This document shows positions 5,072-11,909 of a DNA stretch of 11,909 nt, in pieces. The stretch is from CAYVBE01 sp964448935 (GTDB lineage Bacteria > Planctomycetota > Brocadiia > SM23-32). The DNA lies in assembly GCA_964448935.1 (NCBI GenBank), contig CAYVBE010000134.1, positions 1 to 11,909 on the forward strand, given 5' to 3'. Within the stretch, counting starts at the first letter, position 1. Each line of letters opens with the position of its first letter. The notes under the pieces were generated by a model. The model did not search any database. It was not told where the DNA came from and saw only the letters and a list, made by a program, of their open reading frames with translations. The translations under genes were made by a program, and so were the position numbers.

Positions 5072-7338
5072 GTGTGGCGGCCGTCCTGGAAGACGGGCAG
5101 CACGTTGCCCTCGACCCCCACGCCGTCCACTTTGACGGAGGCGGCGCCCTTGCAGCGGCCGGCGGAGTTGTCGAGGTGGATGTCGTACTCGGCTCCCCGG
5201 AAGGTGCGCAGGAGGCGCGCCTCGGGGATGTCGGCGGTCAGGCACGGGTCTATCAGCAGGCCGTCGTGGCTGCGGCGGGCGCCGAGGATCCACTCGACCA
5301 GCAGCACAGTGAACCAGGCCGCCGTGCCGGTGCGCCACGGGTTACCGCAGCGGCCGTAGGCATACTCGACGGCTGAGAAGGAATTGGTGAAGCAGAACGG
5401 CTCGTTCTTCGAGCGCGCGCAGGGGTTGTCCGGATTGTCCGGCGCCACCTTCAGGTAGGTCTCCCATGCCAGGTCGGCGCGGCCCAGGATGCAGTCGGCG
5501 ACGGCTTTGAAGCCGGCGGCGTGGTTGTAGCAGCCGCCGTTCTCGTTGGCGCCGGCCATGGTGTTGGACATGCGGCCGACGCGCGGGTCGTATTGGGTGA
5601 AAGGAGGCGCGCAGATGCGGTAGCCGATGTCGAGCTTTAGCAGGCGCTCGACGCTGTCCATGCACCGGCCCGCCCTGTCGTCGGGCGCGATGCCGCTGAG
5701 GACGGCCCAGCTCTGGGTGTTCATGAACATCTGGCCCTCGGCGTTCTCGCTGGAGCCGATGCGGTAGCCGTCGCCGCAGATGGTGCGGACGTACCAGTCG
5801 CCGTCCCACGCGACGGTGTTGAGGCGCTTCTTGAGGTCATCGTAGAGATGGCGCGTCTGTTCCTGCACACCGGTTTCGCCGATCATGCCGGCCAGTTCCC
5901 TGACCTCGCGCAGGCCGTAGCAGAGCTGCTGCGTGACCATGACGCTCTCGCGCTCGCCGGCCTCCTCGGTGGCCTCGAGGCCGTCGTTCCAGTCCGCGTG
6001 GTGCTGGTCGCAGAGCCCGTGCTGGCCCAGGTCGGAGGAGAGGTAGTCAATAGCGCGCAGCATGTGGTCCCAGACGGTGCCGGTCTCGTCGCTCTCGAAG
6101 TACGGCACGTCCTTCTCCAGCAGGCTCAGGTCACCGGTCTCCTTGACCAGGCCGGGCGCGGTAAGCAAGATCCAGGCGGGCTTGTCGGAATACTGCAGCC
6201 GGTTGAGCGGGCGGAAGCTGTGCGGGCAGGAGCCATCGGCGTATTGCGAGGAGAGCGCGCGGAGGAAGTTCTCCTCGGCCACGCGCCGGTCCACCATGCA
6301 GATGGCATTATCCACCTGCAGGTTGTCGCGGAAGCCGCTCTTGTTGATGAGGTAGGAATACATCTGCTTCTTGGTGAAATCGTTCAGCAGCGCGTCCCGG
6401 TTCGGATGCCCGGTGTCCATGCGGAAGGTGGAGGCCCGCGCCAGTTCGGTCTCCATCTGCTCCTTGCACATCACGTCGAGGGCGGCGGGGCTGAGTTCGT
6501 TGCGCAGGCTGATTACCTCCTCGGGTCCGGACGTCTGCCCGATAAGGAAATCGGCCCGCCCGGTGCCCTGCGGCTCGACGTGGAGGCCCACCTGCACGAC
6601 GCCGGCGCAGTCGGGTCCGCAGTCGCTGCGACCGTCGCAATCCCAGCCCCAGAGGATGCGCGGGGTGCTGACGGCGAACTCGCTACGCAGGAAGTGGTCG
6701 CGGTAGCTGTTGGCGCCTTTGAAATCGCCGAGCGTGACGAGGAAACCCTTGTAGCGGTCCGTGGGGGCGAATGTGTTGCGGTTGACGATGAGGGTGCCGC
6801 CCATTTCAGGGACGACCTCGGCGTAGTTGTCCTTGCCGACGTAATCGCCCTCGTCGTCGCAGCCGGTGAGTTGGAACATGGCGTAGCCGAAGACGGAGAG
6901 GTTGCGCGGGCGGTCGGTTAGGTTCTCGATGGTGACGGTCCAGACCTCGACGGGATACTCGCGCGGGACGAAGCAGCGCTGGGTGGCGCGGAGGCCCTCG
7001 CAGGTGCCGGCAATCTCCGTCTTGGCGGCCCAGTAGCGGCAGCGGAAGTCCTCGACTTCCTGCGGCGCGGGCGCACCGGCCGGGCAGAAGACGGTGCCGC
7101 TGTCCTCGTCGCGGATGTAGACGTACTTGCAGTCCCAGCCGATGAGAGTGCAGCGATTGCCATCGGCGTCGCGAACGTAGGTGGTGCCGTCGCCGATGTT
7201 GGAGAACTCGACGTAGAGTTCATCGTCGCCGATGCGGTTGTAGTGGACATTGGTCCACTTGCGCGGCGGATCGTTGTCGAACAGCTCGAAGCAGTGCTCG
7301 TCCTCATTGAACCGGCCGAATTCCTCAACGGTGCCCAT
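5072..7338 (-). CDS. GH94-family glycoside phosphorylase, extreme C-terminus lost in the gap
   Basis: 755 residues are visible from the ATG at 7338. This start is preferred over an in-frame ATG at 7374 because AAGGAG lies 5 nt upstream and because 7374 falls in a likely -10 box. An N-terminal beta-sandwich (about 1-290) is followed by an (alpha/alpha)6 barrel. Motifs known in GH94: SGFRDNLQ at 334-341, the catalytic-acid motif HADWNDG at 447-453, NENGGCYNHA at 598-607, WRTGTAAWF at 668-676, and the C-terminal DGLLIDPC at 692-699. GH94 enzymes split beta-linked disaccharides or oligosaccharides with inorganic phosphate, releasing a sugar 1-phosphate in the cytoplasm. The WRTGTAAW and DGLLIDPC segments occur across cellobiose and chitobiose phosphorylases, so the substrate is open. 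There is no signal peptide. The visible length fits the family's usual 780-820 residues minus a short tail. Confidence 0.87.
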
Positions 7339-7372
7339 GCCTTCTCCTTCTCGGTGAGATGTCGGAAGCCTC

Positions 7373-7400
7373 ATGATAAATCGGCGGGCGGCGGATTCAA
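7373..7400 (-). promoter_or_regulatory. Probable promoter of the GH94-racemase genes
   Basis: On the minus strand, TTGAAT (7400-7395) and TATCAT (7378-7373) are separated by 16 bp: four of six and five of six matches to the sigma-70 consensus. The start of transcription would fall near 7366, giving a leader of about 28 nt that contains the AAGGAG site. The -35 box lies inside one of the recurring GATTCAA motifs of this intergenic region. Confidence 0.4.
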
Positions 7401-7483
7401 AATGGAATTACACACCAACCGCGCGATCACAGACCACGTGGCCGTTTGTCGCCGTGAAGAGGCCGACAGGCCGATTCAAGATT

Positions 7484-7522
7484 AGCCCAGGGCGCAGCGC
7501 CACGGCGCGCAAGCCCTGGGTT
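7484..7522. repeat. Hairpin 1, 10-bp stem
   Basis: AGCCCAGGGC (7484-7493) pairs with GCCCTGGGTT (7513-7522), with one G-T pair, and the loop can pair internally through GCGC. The 11-mer TTAGCCCAGGG at its left edge recurs exactly, inverted, at 7661-7671. Confidence 0.65.
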
Positions 7523-7542
7523 GACGGCAAAGAACACAACAG

Positions 7543-7616
7543 AGCCCCGCCGGGGGCGATTCAACCGCAAGCCGCAGGGCGCGCACAGAGGCTGAATCGC
7601 CCGCCGGGGTCGGGCT
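7543..7616. repeat. Hairpin 2, long imperfect inverted repeat
   Basis: The left arm at 7543-7563 and right arm at 7593-7616 share CGATTCA/TGAATCG at the loop side and CCGCCGGGG/CCCGCCGGGG runs outward, with small length differences. The loop is about 29 nt. It is the largest palindromic structure in the window. Confidence 0.6.
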
Positions 7617-7642
7617 CCGAAGGTGTTTGCTGGCCTTTTCCT

Positions 7643-7672
7643 CAGGGCTCCCTGCGGTCGCCCTGGGCTAAC
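7643..7672. repeat. Hairpin 3 with TTAGCCCAGGG motif inverted
   Basis: CAGGGC (7643-7648) pairs with GCCCTG (7660-7665). The right side continues as GGGCTAAC, so it carries the same terminal motif as hairpin 1 in the opposite orientation. Confidence 0.6.
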
Positions 7673-7680
7673 CGTGAAAC

Positions 7681-7698
7681 GCCCGCCGTATGGCGGGC
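7681..7698 (-). terminator. Hairpin 4, perfect 7-bp stem, possible weak terminator
   Basis: GCCCGCC and GGCGGGC enclose a 4-nt loop GTAT. On the minus strand the stem is followed by GTTTCAC, a short T run, about 90 nt beyond the stop codon of the DUF5060 hydrolase. It may end that transcript. On the plus strand it is followed by TAACG, the same tail as hairpin 3, so it may just be another repeat copy. Confidence 0.35.
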
Positions 7699-7743
7699 TA
7701 ACGACCAGAAGCGGGACGACTGCAGCCAATGCCGGCAGCAGTG

Positions 7744-7759
7744 AAACGACCCGACGGCA
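7744..7759 (+). repeat. 16-nt dispersed repeat, copy 2
   Basis: Identical to 3726-3741. Here it continues as GATTCAAAG, the motif that recurs through this intergenic region. The degenerate relative at about 7453-7480 keeps GTGAA at one end and GATTCAA at the other. Confidence 0.75.
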
Positions 7760-7789
7760 GATTCAAAGCGTACGCGTCTCATAGGGCGG

Positions 7790-9931
7790 CTACCGGCGGG
7801 CAATCCGGCAGGCGATATCGCGGGTGAAAGTGGGGACTTCGAGCGTCAGGTCCCCGTCGGCCCGGACCTCCTCGCTCCCGGTGACGCGGCCCTGCCAGGT
7901 GTCCCACCACTCGACGTGGTAGCGGCCGGGGTCGAGCCCGGGTAGCTGAACGCGTAGGCCGGCGACAGCAGTAGGTTCGCCGCCCTCGACGACGAGGTGC
8001 TTCCAGGACGCCTCGCGGTTTTGGAGCCAGAACGCAACGCAGCCCTCCCCGGCGAGGGCCACGGGCCGGACCCGTTCGTCGGACACCTCGATCTCAACGG
8101 GCGCGAGGTGTGCGCGCTCGAACGGGACATCGGCCAGGAAAGCCGCCAGCGGGCGGTAGTGGTGGTAGGCGTCGCGCGTGTCCAGTTCCTCCCACCACCA
8201 GAGCATGCCGGTGCCGCAGAGGCCGGAGAGCGAGGTCGCCCAGAGCATGTTGTGGAAATGGATCAGGTCCTCGTCCCCTTTCATCAGCTCGCTGATGCCC
8301 CACTTGCGGGTGGCCAGGCCGCACTCGCCCATCATGCCGGGCTTGCCGGAGGAGTTCTCCAGCAGTTTGCCGCAACGGGCCAGGATGGCGTCCACCTCGT
8401 AGGCGTAGCTGTCGCCCTTGTCGGGCCGCAGATACCAGTGCATCTGCGGGATGTCGAGTTGCGGGTGCTGCCAGTCGCGCGGGCTGTCGTGCCAGGCGCT
8501 GGTGGCGCGCGGGTGGCCGTAGGGATCAATCTCCTCCAGATATTGGCCGAGTTCGCGGTAGAAACGGTTCGTGGGCAGTCCGGGATTGAGTTCGTTGAAA
8601 TACTCCCAGCACGCCACGCTGGTGGAGTAGCCCCAGCGGCCGACGGAGTAGCGCAGCAGGCTCTTGCCGTAGCGGATGGCCTCCGCATACTCGGCGCTAT
8701 CGGGATCGCGCAGCAGGGGCATGTAGCGGTCGCGGGTAAAGAGGCAGAACTGGATGCGTATCCCGTGCCGCTCGGCGGCCTCCAGCACCTTGTCCAGCAG
8801 GAAGCAGTCCACCTGGTTGTAGTGGCCCATGATGGGCTCGTTGGGGTCGGCCTCCCAGAGCAGGTCCGGCCCGCCGTCCGCCTCCCGGAGCGAGAGCTGC
8901 TTGAGGTAGACGGTGCCCGGCGTCTTGAGCCGGAAGACCGGTGCGCTCAGCCACCGGCTGTTTTCCGGCTGCATGAAGGTCCCCCGGAAAGAGGTCCATC
9001 GGCCGGCCGGCACCGCGAGGGGCTCCTCGTGCATGGGCTCCCTGCCCACACTGATCTCCAGGCTCGCGCCGTCGGCGCTGGAAAGCGTGCCGGAGAGCAC
9101 GTAACGCGCCCCCGGCCGCAGGCCGACCTTGTGCGAGGGGTTAGGCCGGACCGTCTTGCCCGCCTCTCCGGATATGCGGACGCACTTCGCCGCGTCCTCA
9201 CCCTCCGCCCCGGGGAGGGGAACCCGCGGGTCATCGCGCGTCCAGGACCGGGTCCAGGCGCTCTTGAGTGCCTCGATGCCGATGGCCCAGTCGTGGCAGC
9301 CGGTCCACAGACGGGTGTAGTTGGCACCGTTGCGGGCCATCTTGCGGAAAACCCGGTCCACGTTGTGGAGTCCCACGTGCTGGTTGACGCACATGAAGGC
9401 GACGTTGTGGCCGATGGGGAAGAAGGGCTCGCCGTCGGAGAGCTGCAGGAAACGTGGGTCCACCTCGGACACCCGCACGTAGCCGCCGCGTTCGGAAGGC
9501 GTGCATCGGAACCGCACCTCTCCGGAGCGCGCGGTGCCCCGCCCGTCCTCCAGCACGGCCACGCAACGGTGCTCACCCGTCTCGCCGGGCGCGTAGCGGG
9601 CCTTCCAAACCGGCTGGCCGACGGGATACTGCCAGACATTGCCGCGCGCGTTCGTCTCGGGTATCAGCACCTCGTAATCCTGGTAGTAGAAAGCCGGCAC
9701 CGTATGCAGGTTGCCGGAAGGCGTGCGGACCTCGAGCGACAGCCGGACCTCCTCCGGGTCATACGGGTTGCCGTACTCCCGGTCGAGGCCAATGGTGAAC
9801 TCCGCCCTGCCGTAGCGCGGCACGGATTCCTCCCCGGCCTTCAGCCGCGGCCCCTGCGCCCACGCGCCCCGGCAGAGAAACCCGATCACCAAGAAACCGA
9901 CCCCGAGCACGACCGGCGACCCGCGCATCAT
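7790..9931 (-). CDS. Secreted DUF5060/TIM-barrel glycoside hydrolase (GH5-like)
   Basis: 713 residues from the ATG at 9931, chosen because GGGAGGG lies 6 nt upstream; a GTG at 9946 would sit upstream of that site. A signal peptide spans residues 1-26 (MMRG, hydrophobic core, cleavage after AWA), so the enzyme is exported. Order: DUF5060-like beta domain (about 38-145); barrel start with DGEPFFPIGHN at 166-176; YTRLW at 205-209; an inserted beta-rich module (about 245-350) resembling a CBM4/9-type jelly roll; barrel again with the acid/base Glu447 in W-E-Y-F-N-E-L-N and the likely nucleophile Glu536 in G-E-C-G-L; then a C-terminal Ig-like domain (about 610-713) with WWDTWQG. This resembles clan A retaining enzymes acting on beta-glycans. 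The substrate is not readable. It has its own promoter and lies divergent to the URO-D-like gene. Confidence 0.82.
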   Translation of the reverse strand: MMRGSPVVLGVGFLVIGFLCRGAWAQGPRLKAGEESVPRYGRAEFTIGLDREYGNPYDPEEVRLSLEVRTPSGNLHTVPAFYYQDYEVLIPETNARGNVWQYPVGQPVWKARYAPGETGEHRCVAVLEDGRGTARSGEVRFRCTPSERGGYVRVSEVDPRFLQLSDGEPFFPIGHNVAFMCVNQHVGLHNVDRVFRKMARNGANYTRLWTGCHDWAIGIEALKSAWTRSWTRDDPRVPLPGAEGEDAAKCVRISGEAGKTVRPNPSHKVGLRPGARYVLSGTLSSADGASLEISVGREPMHEEPLAVPAGRWTSFRGTFMQPENSRWLSAPVFRLKTPGTVYLKQLSLREADGGPDLLWEADPNEPIMGHYNQVDCFLLDKVLEAAERHGIRIQFCLFTRDRYMPLLRDPDSAEYAEAIRYGKSLLRYSVGRWGYSTSVACWEYFNELNPGLPTNRFYRELGQYLEEIDPYGHPRATSAWHDSPRDWQHPQLDIPQMHWYLRPDKGDSYAYEVDAILARCGKLLENSSGKPGMMGECGLATRKWGISELMKGDEDLIHFHNMLWATSLSGLCGTGMLWWWEELDTRDAYHHYRPLAAFLADVPFERAHLAPVEIEVSDERVRPVALAGEGCVAFWLQNREASWKHLVVEGGEPTAVAGLRVQLPGLDPGRYHVEWWDTWQGRVTGSEEVRADGDLTLEVPTFTRDIACRIARR

Positions 9932-9964
9932 GGCAATCCCTCCCACCTGAGTGGCGACGGCTCT

Positions 9965-9992
9965 ATTCTAACGATTTGCGCGCGCAATGAAA
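9965..9992 (-). promoter_or_regulatory. Probable hydrolase promoter with palindromic operator
   Basis: On the minus strand, TAGAAT (9970-9965) is a five-of-six -10 box. TTTCAT (9992-9987) sits 16 bp upstream as a weak -35. A perfect 12-bp palindrome, TTGCGCGCGCAA (9976-9987), fills most of the spacer. A central CG and this position are typical of operators for LacI-family repressors, which often control sugar genes; the regulator itself is not in the window. Confidence 0.4.
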
Positions 9993-10043
9993 GGCAGCGA
10001 TTGTGCGGCCCGGAAATAGTTGACCGCCGGCCCCCGGTGTGTT

Positions 10044-10053
10044 ACCACGTGGT
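10044..10053. promoter_or_regulatory. Perfect 10-bp palindrome ACCACGTGGT upstream of the URO-D-like gene
   Basis: Lies 28 bp before the ATG at 10081 and 18 bp after a TTGACC (10020-10025) that could be a -35 box; the matching -10 is poor. It could be an operator over the start of transcription. Palindromes of this length do arise by chance in G+C-rich DNA. Confidence 0.25.
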
Positions 10054-10080
10054 GAGACGCGACTTCAACAGGAGCGATAT

Positions 10081-11217
10081 ATGAACGGATACGAGCGGTT
10101 CATGGCGGCGGCCAGGCGCGAGCAGCCGGACCGGGTGCCGGTGTGGGAACTGATTATCAACCGACCGGTGATCGAGGGACTCTACCCCGACATGTTCACG
10201 CCCAGACAGAAGCGGCGCTACGAGCGCGGTTCGCAGGGGTCGTTCCTGCTGCAGGCGGATTTCGTGGAGCGGGACGACCTCGACGGCATCACCGTCTTCG
10301 AAGACGGACGGCCGGACTGGCTGACCGACGACACCTACCGGGACGAGTGGGGCATCGTCTGGCAGGTGCCCGACACCGGCATCCCTTACGTGGTCGAGCA
10401 TCCCATCACGGATGAGTCGGACCTCGCCGACTACAGCCCGCCCGACCCGGATGCCGACTACCGGCTGGCGAGCCTGCGGATGGCGGTCGAGCGGTTCGAA
10501 GGAGAGCGCGCGATCGTCTTCCTGGGCCACGATGCGTTCGAGTTCTCGCACTACCTGCGCGGGCTGGACAACCTGCTGATGGACTACGTGCTGAACCCCG
10601 ACTTCGTCCGGCGGCTGGCCCGGATGGTGATGGACTACAAGAAGCGCGTGCTGGCGCGCGCGGCGGAGGCAGGCGCGGACGTCCTGTCCACCGGCGACGA
10701 CTACTCGCACAACTTTGGGCCCATGATGTCGCCGGCGCACTTCGAGGAGTTCGTGCTGCCCTACCTGCAGGAGGCGGTGGACACGGCGCACGAGGCCGGC
10801 GTGCCCTTCATGAAGCACACGGACGGCAACCTGTGGCCGATCCTGGACATGATCCTTGACACCGGCATCGAGATTCTGGACCCCATAGAGCCCGTGGCGG
10901 GCATGGACATCGGGCAGGTTAAGGAGCAATACGGGGACCGCATCGCCCTGGCGGGGAACTTGGACTGCTCCTACCTGCTGCCCCGCGCCACGCCGGAAGA
11001 GGTGGAAGAGGCGGTCAAGGAGACGCTGGCCAAAGGAGGCGTCGGCGGCGGCCTGATCCTGGCCTCCAGCAACAGCATCCACCCCGCAGTGAAGCCCGAG
11101 AATTACCAGGCGATGGTGGACGCAGCCCGGGAATACGGCCGCTACCCCCTGGCCCCCGGGATGGTCGAGGAATACCGCGAGAAGGACTACGCCGCCCGCT
11201 ACCGCCACGAGCGGTGA
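10081..11217 (+). CDS. Uroporphyrinogen decarboxylase (URO-D) domain protein, methyltransferase-like
   Basis: 378 residues from the ATG at 10081, set by AGGAG 6 nt upstream; an in-frame GTG at 10039 has no such site. The whole length fits the URO-D barrel: an N-terminal E-R-F-x-A-A-x-R-R-E-x-P-D-R-V-P opening (5-20), GDDY at 205-208, a FMKHTDGN loop at 243-250, a DPIEP turn at 267-271, ALAGNLD at 289-295, and SSNSIHPAVKPENY at 329-342. True HemE and the corrinoid methyltransferases (MtaA, CmuA) belong to this superfamily. Methyltransferases bind zinc with H-x-C; here it reads H-T-D (His246, Asp248). There is no Cys at that place, and the closest Cys is 296. So neither haem synthesis nor zinc-dependent methyl transfer can be assigned. 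Proteins of this type often sit beside sugar-degradation genes in polysaccharide-degrading bacteria. The gene is divergent from the hydrolase and probably shares its control region. Confidence 0.8.
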   Translation: MNGYERFMAAARREQPDRVPVWELIINRPVIEGLYPDMFTPRQKRRYERGSQGSFLLQADFVERDDLDGITVFEDGRPDWLTDDTYRDEWGIVWQVPDTGIPYVVEHPITDESDLADYSPPDPDADYRLASLRMAVERFEGERAIVFLGHDAFEFSHYLRGLDNLLMDYVLNPDFVRRLARMVMDYKKRVLARAAEAGADVLSTGDDYSHNFGPMMSPAHFEEFVLPYLQEAVDTAHEAGVPFMKHTDGNLWPILDMILDTGIEILDPIEPVAGMDIGQVKEQYGDRIALAGNLDCSYLLPRATPEEVEEAVKETLAKGGVGGGLILASSNSIHPAVKPENYQAMVDAAREYGRYPLAPGMVEEYREKDYAARYRHER

Positions 11218-11228
11218 GCGAGGGGATC

Positions 11229-11654
11229 CTACTTGATCAGTTCGCAGTCGACGCCGAAGTGTTCGGCCGAACGGGCCAGCCCTTGATCCGCGGTGAGAAG
11301 GCGGAGTTCGCAGGTGAATGCGCTCGCAAGGTGCAGGGCGTCGGCAGAGCGCAACGGCGTGCTAAACCGGCCGATCCACTCGGCGGCGAGCGCGTACTGC
11401 CTTAGTTCGAGCGGCACGACGCGGTATCGCCCCTCTCCCAGGTGGAGGCGAAACCGGGAGAGTATCCGCTCAGCCGGTGTCACGGTCAGTTTACCCGTCC
11501 GGGCTTTGATTCCCAGGGCCGAGCAGAATTCGACCTCAACCAGCGGGTTGATACACGCAAAAGCGACCTCGCCTATCACTCGCGCCGCCGCATCGCTGAG
11601 CATTTCAGGGCAGTAATAGGCGACCAGGAGGCTGGTGTCAATATAGGCGCTCAA
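11229..11654 (-). CDS. vapC: PIN-domain ribonuclease toxin, VapC type
   Basis: 141 residues with the PIN acidic set in order: Asp6 (Y-I-D-T-S), Glu42 (V-E-V-E-F), Asp105 (S-A-D-A-L-H-L-A) and Asp123 (T-A-D-Q-G-L-A). These bind Mg2+ for cleavage of RNA, typically tRNA or rRNA in this family. The start codon is TTG at 11654-11652, overlapping the antitoxin stop as TTGA. GAGGA lies 8 nt upstream within the antitoxin gene. This arrangement keeps toxin output low and tied to antitoxin translation. It ends 11 bp from the stop of the convergent URO-D-like gene. Confidence 0.88.
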   Translation of the reverse strand: MSAYIDTSLLVAYYCPEMLSDAAARVIGEVAFACINPLVEVEFCSALGIKARTGKLTVTPAERILSRFRLHLGEGRYRVVPLELRQYALAAEWIGRFSTPLRSADALHLASAFTCELRLLTADQGLARSAEHFGVDCELIK

Positions 11655-11890
11655 TACCGTTCCTCGTTGCGCATATCAATGACCGTCTGCGACAACGGCT
11701 TTGCCTTGATCTCGATGGATTTCCGGAACTCAGTCAGGTCCGGCAGTGGCTTCCGAACATCCCTTTCGGGCGGCACCAGCCGTGCCACCTCCTTGCCGCG
11801 CCGCGTGATGGTCACCGACTCGCCGCGCTCGGCCGCCCGGACCAGATCACTCAGCCGCCTTCGGGCTTCCGACAGTTGCACAGTTTTCAT
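11651..11890 (-). CDS. Phd/YefM-family antitoxin of the VapC pair
   Basis: 79 residues, start ATG at 11890 with GGGAGG 6 nt upstream. The N-terminal half is typical Phd/YefM: a V-Q-L-S-E-A-R-R-R-L segment, then G-E-S-V-T-I-T-R-R-G-K-E-V-A-R-L-V-P (23-40), which forms the dimeric DNA-binding fold. The C-terminal half (41-79) should wrap around and inhibit the toxin. In the known family the antitoxin and the complex repress their own promoter, which would lie at or beyond the window edge. The stop overlaps the toxin start by 4 nt. Confidence 0.88.
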   Translation of the reverse strand: MKTVQLSEARRRLSDLVRAAERGESVTITRRGKEVARLVPPERDVRKPLPDLTEFRKSIEIKAKPLSQTVIDMRNEERY

Positions 11891-11909
11891 GGGACACCTC
11901 CCAACTAGT

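Larger units (their letters stand above)
7339..7789. other. Repeat-rich intergenic region between the two glycosidase genes
   Basis: About 450 bp without a plausible gene. Open frames on both strands here are low-complexity products of the hairpins. It holds the GH94 promoter, four hairpins in a row (7484-7698), four GATTCAA motifs (about 7394, 7473, 7557 and 7761), and the 16-nt repeat shared with 3726-3741. No RNA gene is recognised. Confidence 0.6.

Noticed and set aside
4315..7374. A single bifunctional phosphorylase-racemase protein
   Set aside because: The frame depends on 100 N of filler. Both parts are truncated exactly where a normal stop and start would be expected.
7427..7744. Frames on both strands in the intergenic region between the two glycosidases
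   Set aside because: Arg/Pro-rich translations of palindromes, with no ribosome sites.
7997..10084. 695-codon plus-strand frame antisense to the hydrolase
   Set aside because: Long antisense frames are common in G+C-rich genes. The opposite strand has a signal peptide, catalytic motifs and a good ribosome site; this frame has none and runs through the divergent promoter region.
10042..11208. 388-codon minus-strand frame antisense to the URO-D-like gene
   Set aside because: The translation is dominated by V, R, H and Q, typical of the reverse of a G+C-rich gene. No domain was recognised, and the plus strand is a clear URO-D barrel.

Overview
The window reads as accessory DNA from a G+C-rich, carbohydrate-degrading, probably uncultured bacterium. 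A GH94 phosphorylase, a large secreted DUF5060-type glycoside hydrolase and a stand-alone uroporphyrinogen-decarboxylase-like (URO-D) protein sit beside long intergenic stretches full of short degenerate repeats. That combination suits the Planctomycetota/Lentisphaerota/Verrucomicrobiota (PVC) assemblage or similar polysaccharide degraders. This is an inference from gene content; there is no rRNA or marker gene here. A run of 100 N (4972-5071) shows that the sequence is a draft scaffold.

Layout. (1) Positions 1-3153, minus strand: a two-gene modification-dependent restriction cassette. An EVE-domain/McrB-like AAA+ NTPase (691-3153) is followed after 3 nt by a DUF2357/McrC-type partner (687 to beyond position 1). 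The partner's reading frame stays open to the window edge, so an ORF search that requires a stop codon misses it. The cassette is lower in G+C than the sugar genes. (2) Positions 3154-4314: about 1.16 kb with no convincing gene. Its second half is a patchwork of hairpins, direct repeats, 7-bp tandem repeats and a CTCTGTG/CTCTGCG cluster. Inside it lies an exact TTGACA-N17-TATAAT promoter (3877-3905) that points at no gene, which raises the possibility of an unannotated small RNA ending near a 10-bp hairpin at 4087-4119. (3) Positions 4315-7338, minus strand: a GH94-family phosphorylase followed by an aspartate/glutamate racemase-family protein. The gap removes the phosphorylase C-terminus and the racemase N-terminus, and a conceptual translation through it gives a false 1019-residue fusion. 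(4) Positions 7339-7789: intergenic, with four hairpins and a 16-nt sequence shared exactly with region 2. (5) Positions 7790-9931, minus strand: a secreted DUF5060/TIM-barrel glycoside hydrolase with an extra beta-rich module inserted in the barrel. (6) Positions 9932-10080: a divergent control region with two perfect palindromes. (7) Positions 10081-11217, plus strand: the URO-D-like protein. (8) Positions 11229-11890, minus strand: a Phd/YefM-VapC type II toxin-antitoxin pair.

How the parts fit. The secreted hydrolase would cut polysaccharide outside the cytoplasm, and the GH94 enzyme would split imported oligosaccharide inside the cell with phosphate. The racemase and the URO-D-like protein have no demonstrated link to that route. 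The restriction cassette and the toxin-antitoxin pair are typical mobile, defence-type cargo. The least ordinary signals are the orphan consensus promoter with its possible RNA, the variant nucleotide-binding motif of the McrB-like protein, and the two related repeat-rich intergenic regions.
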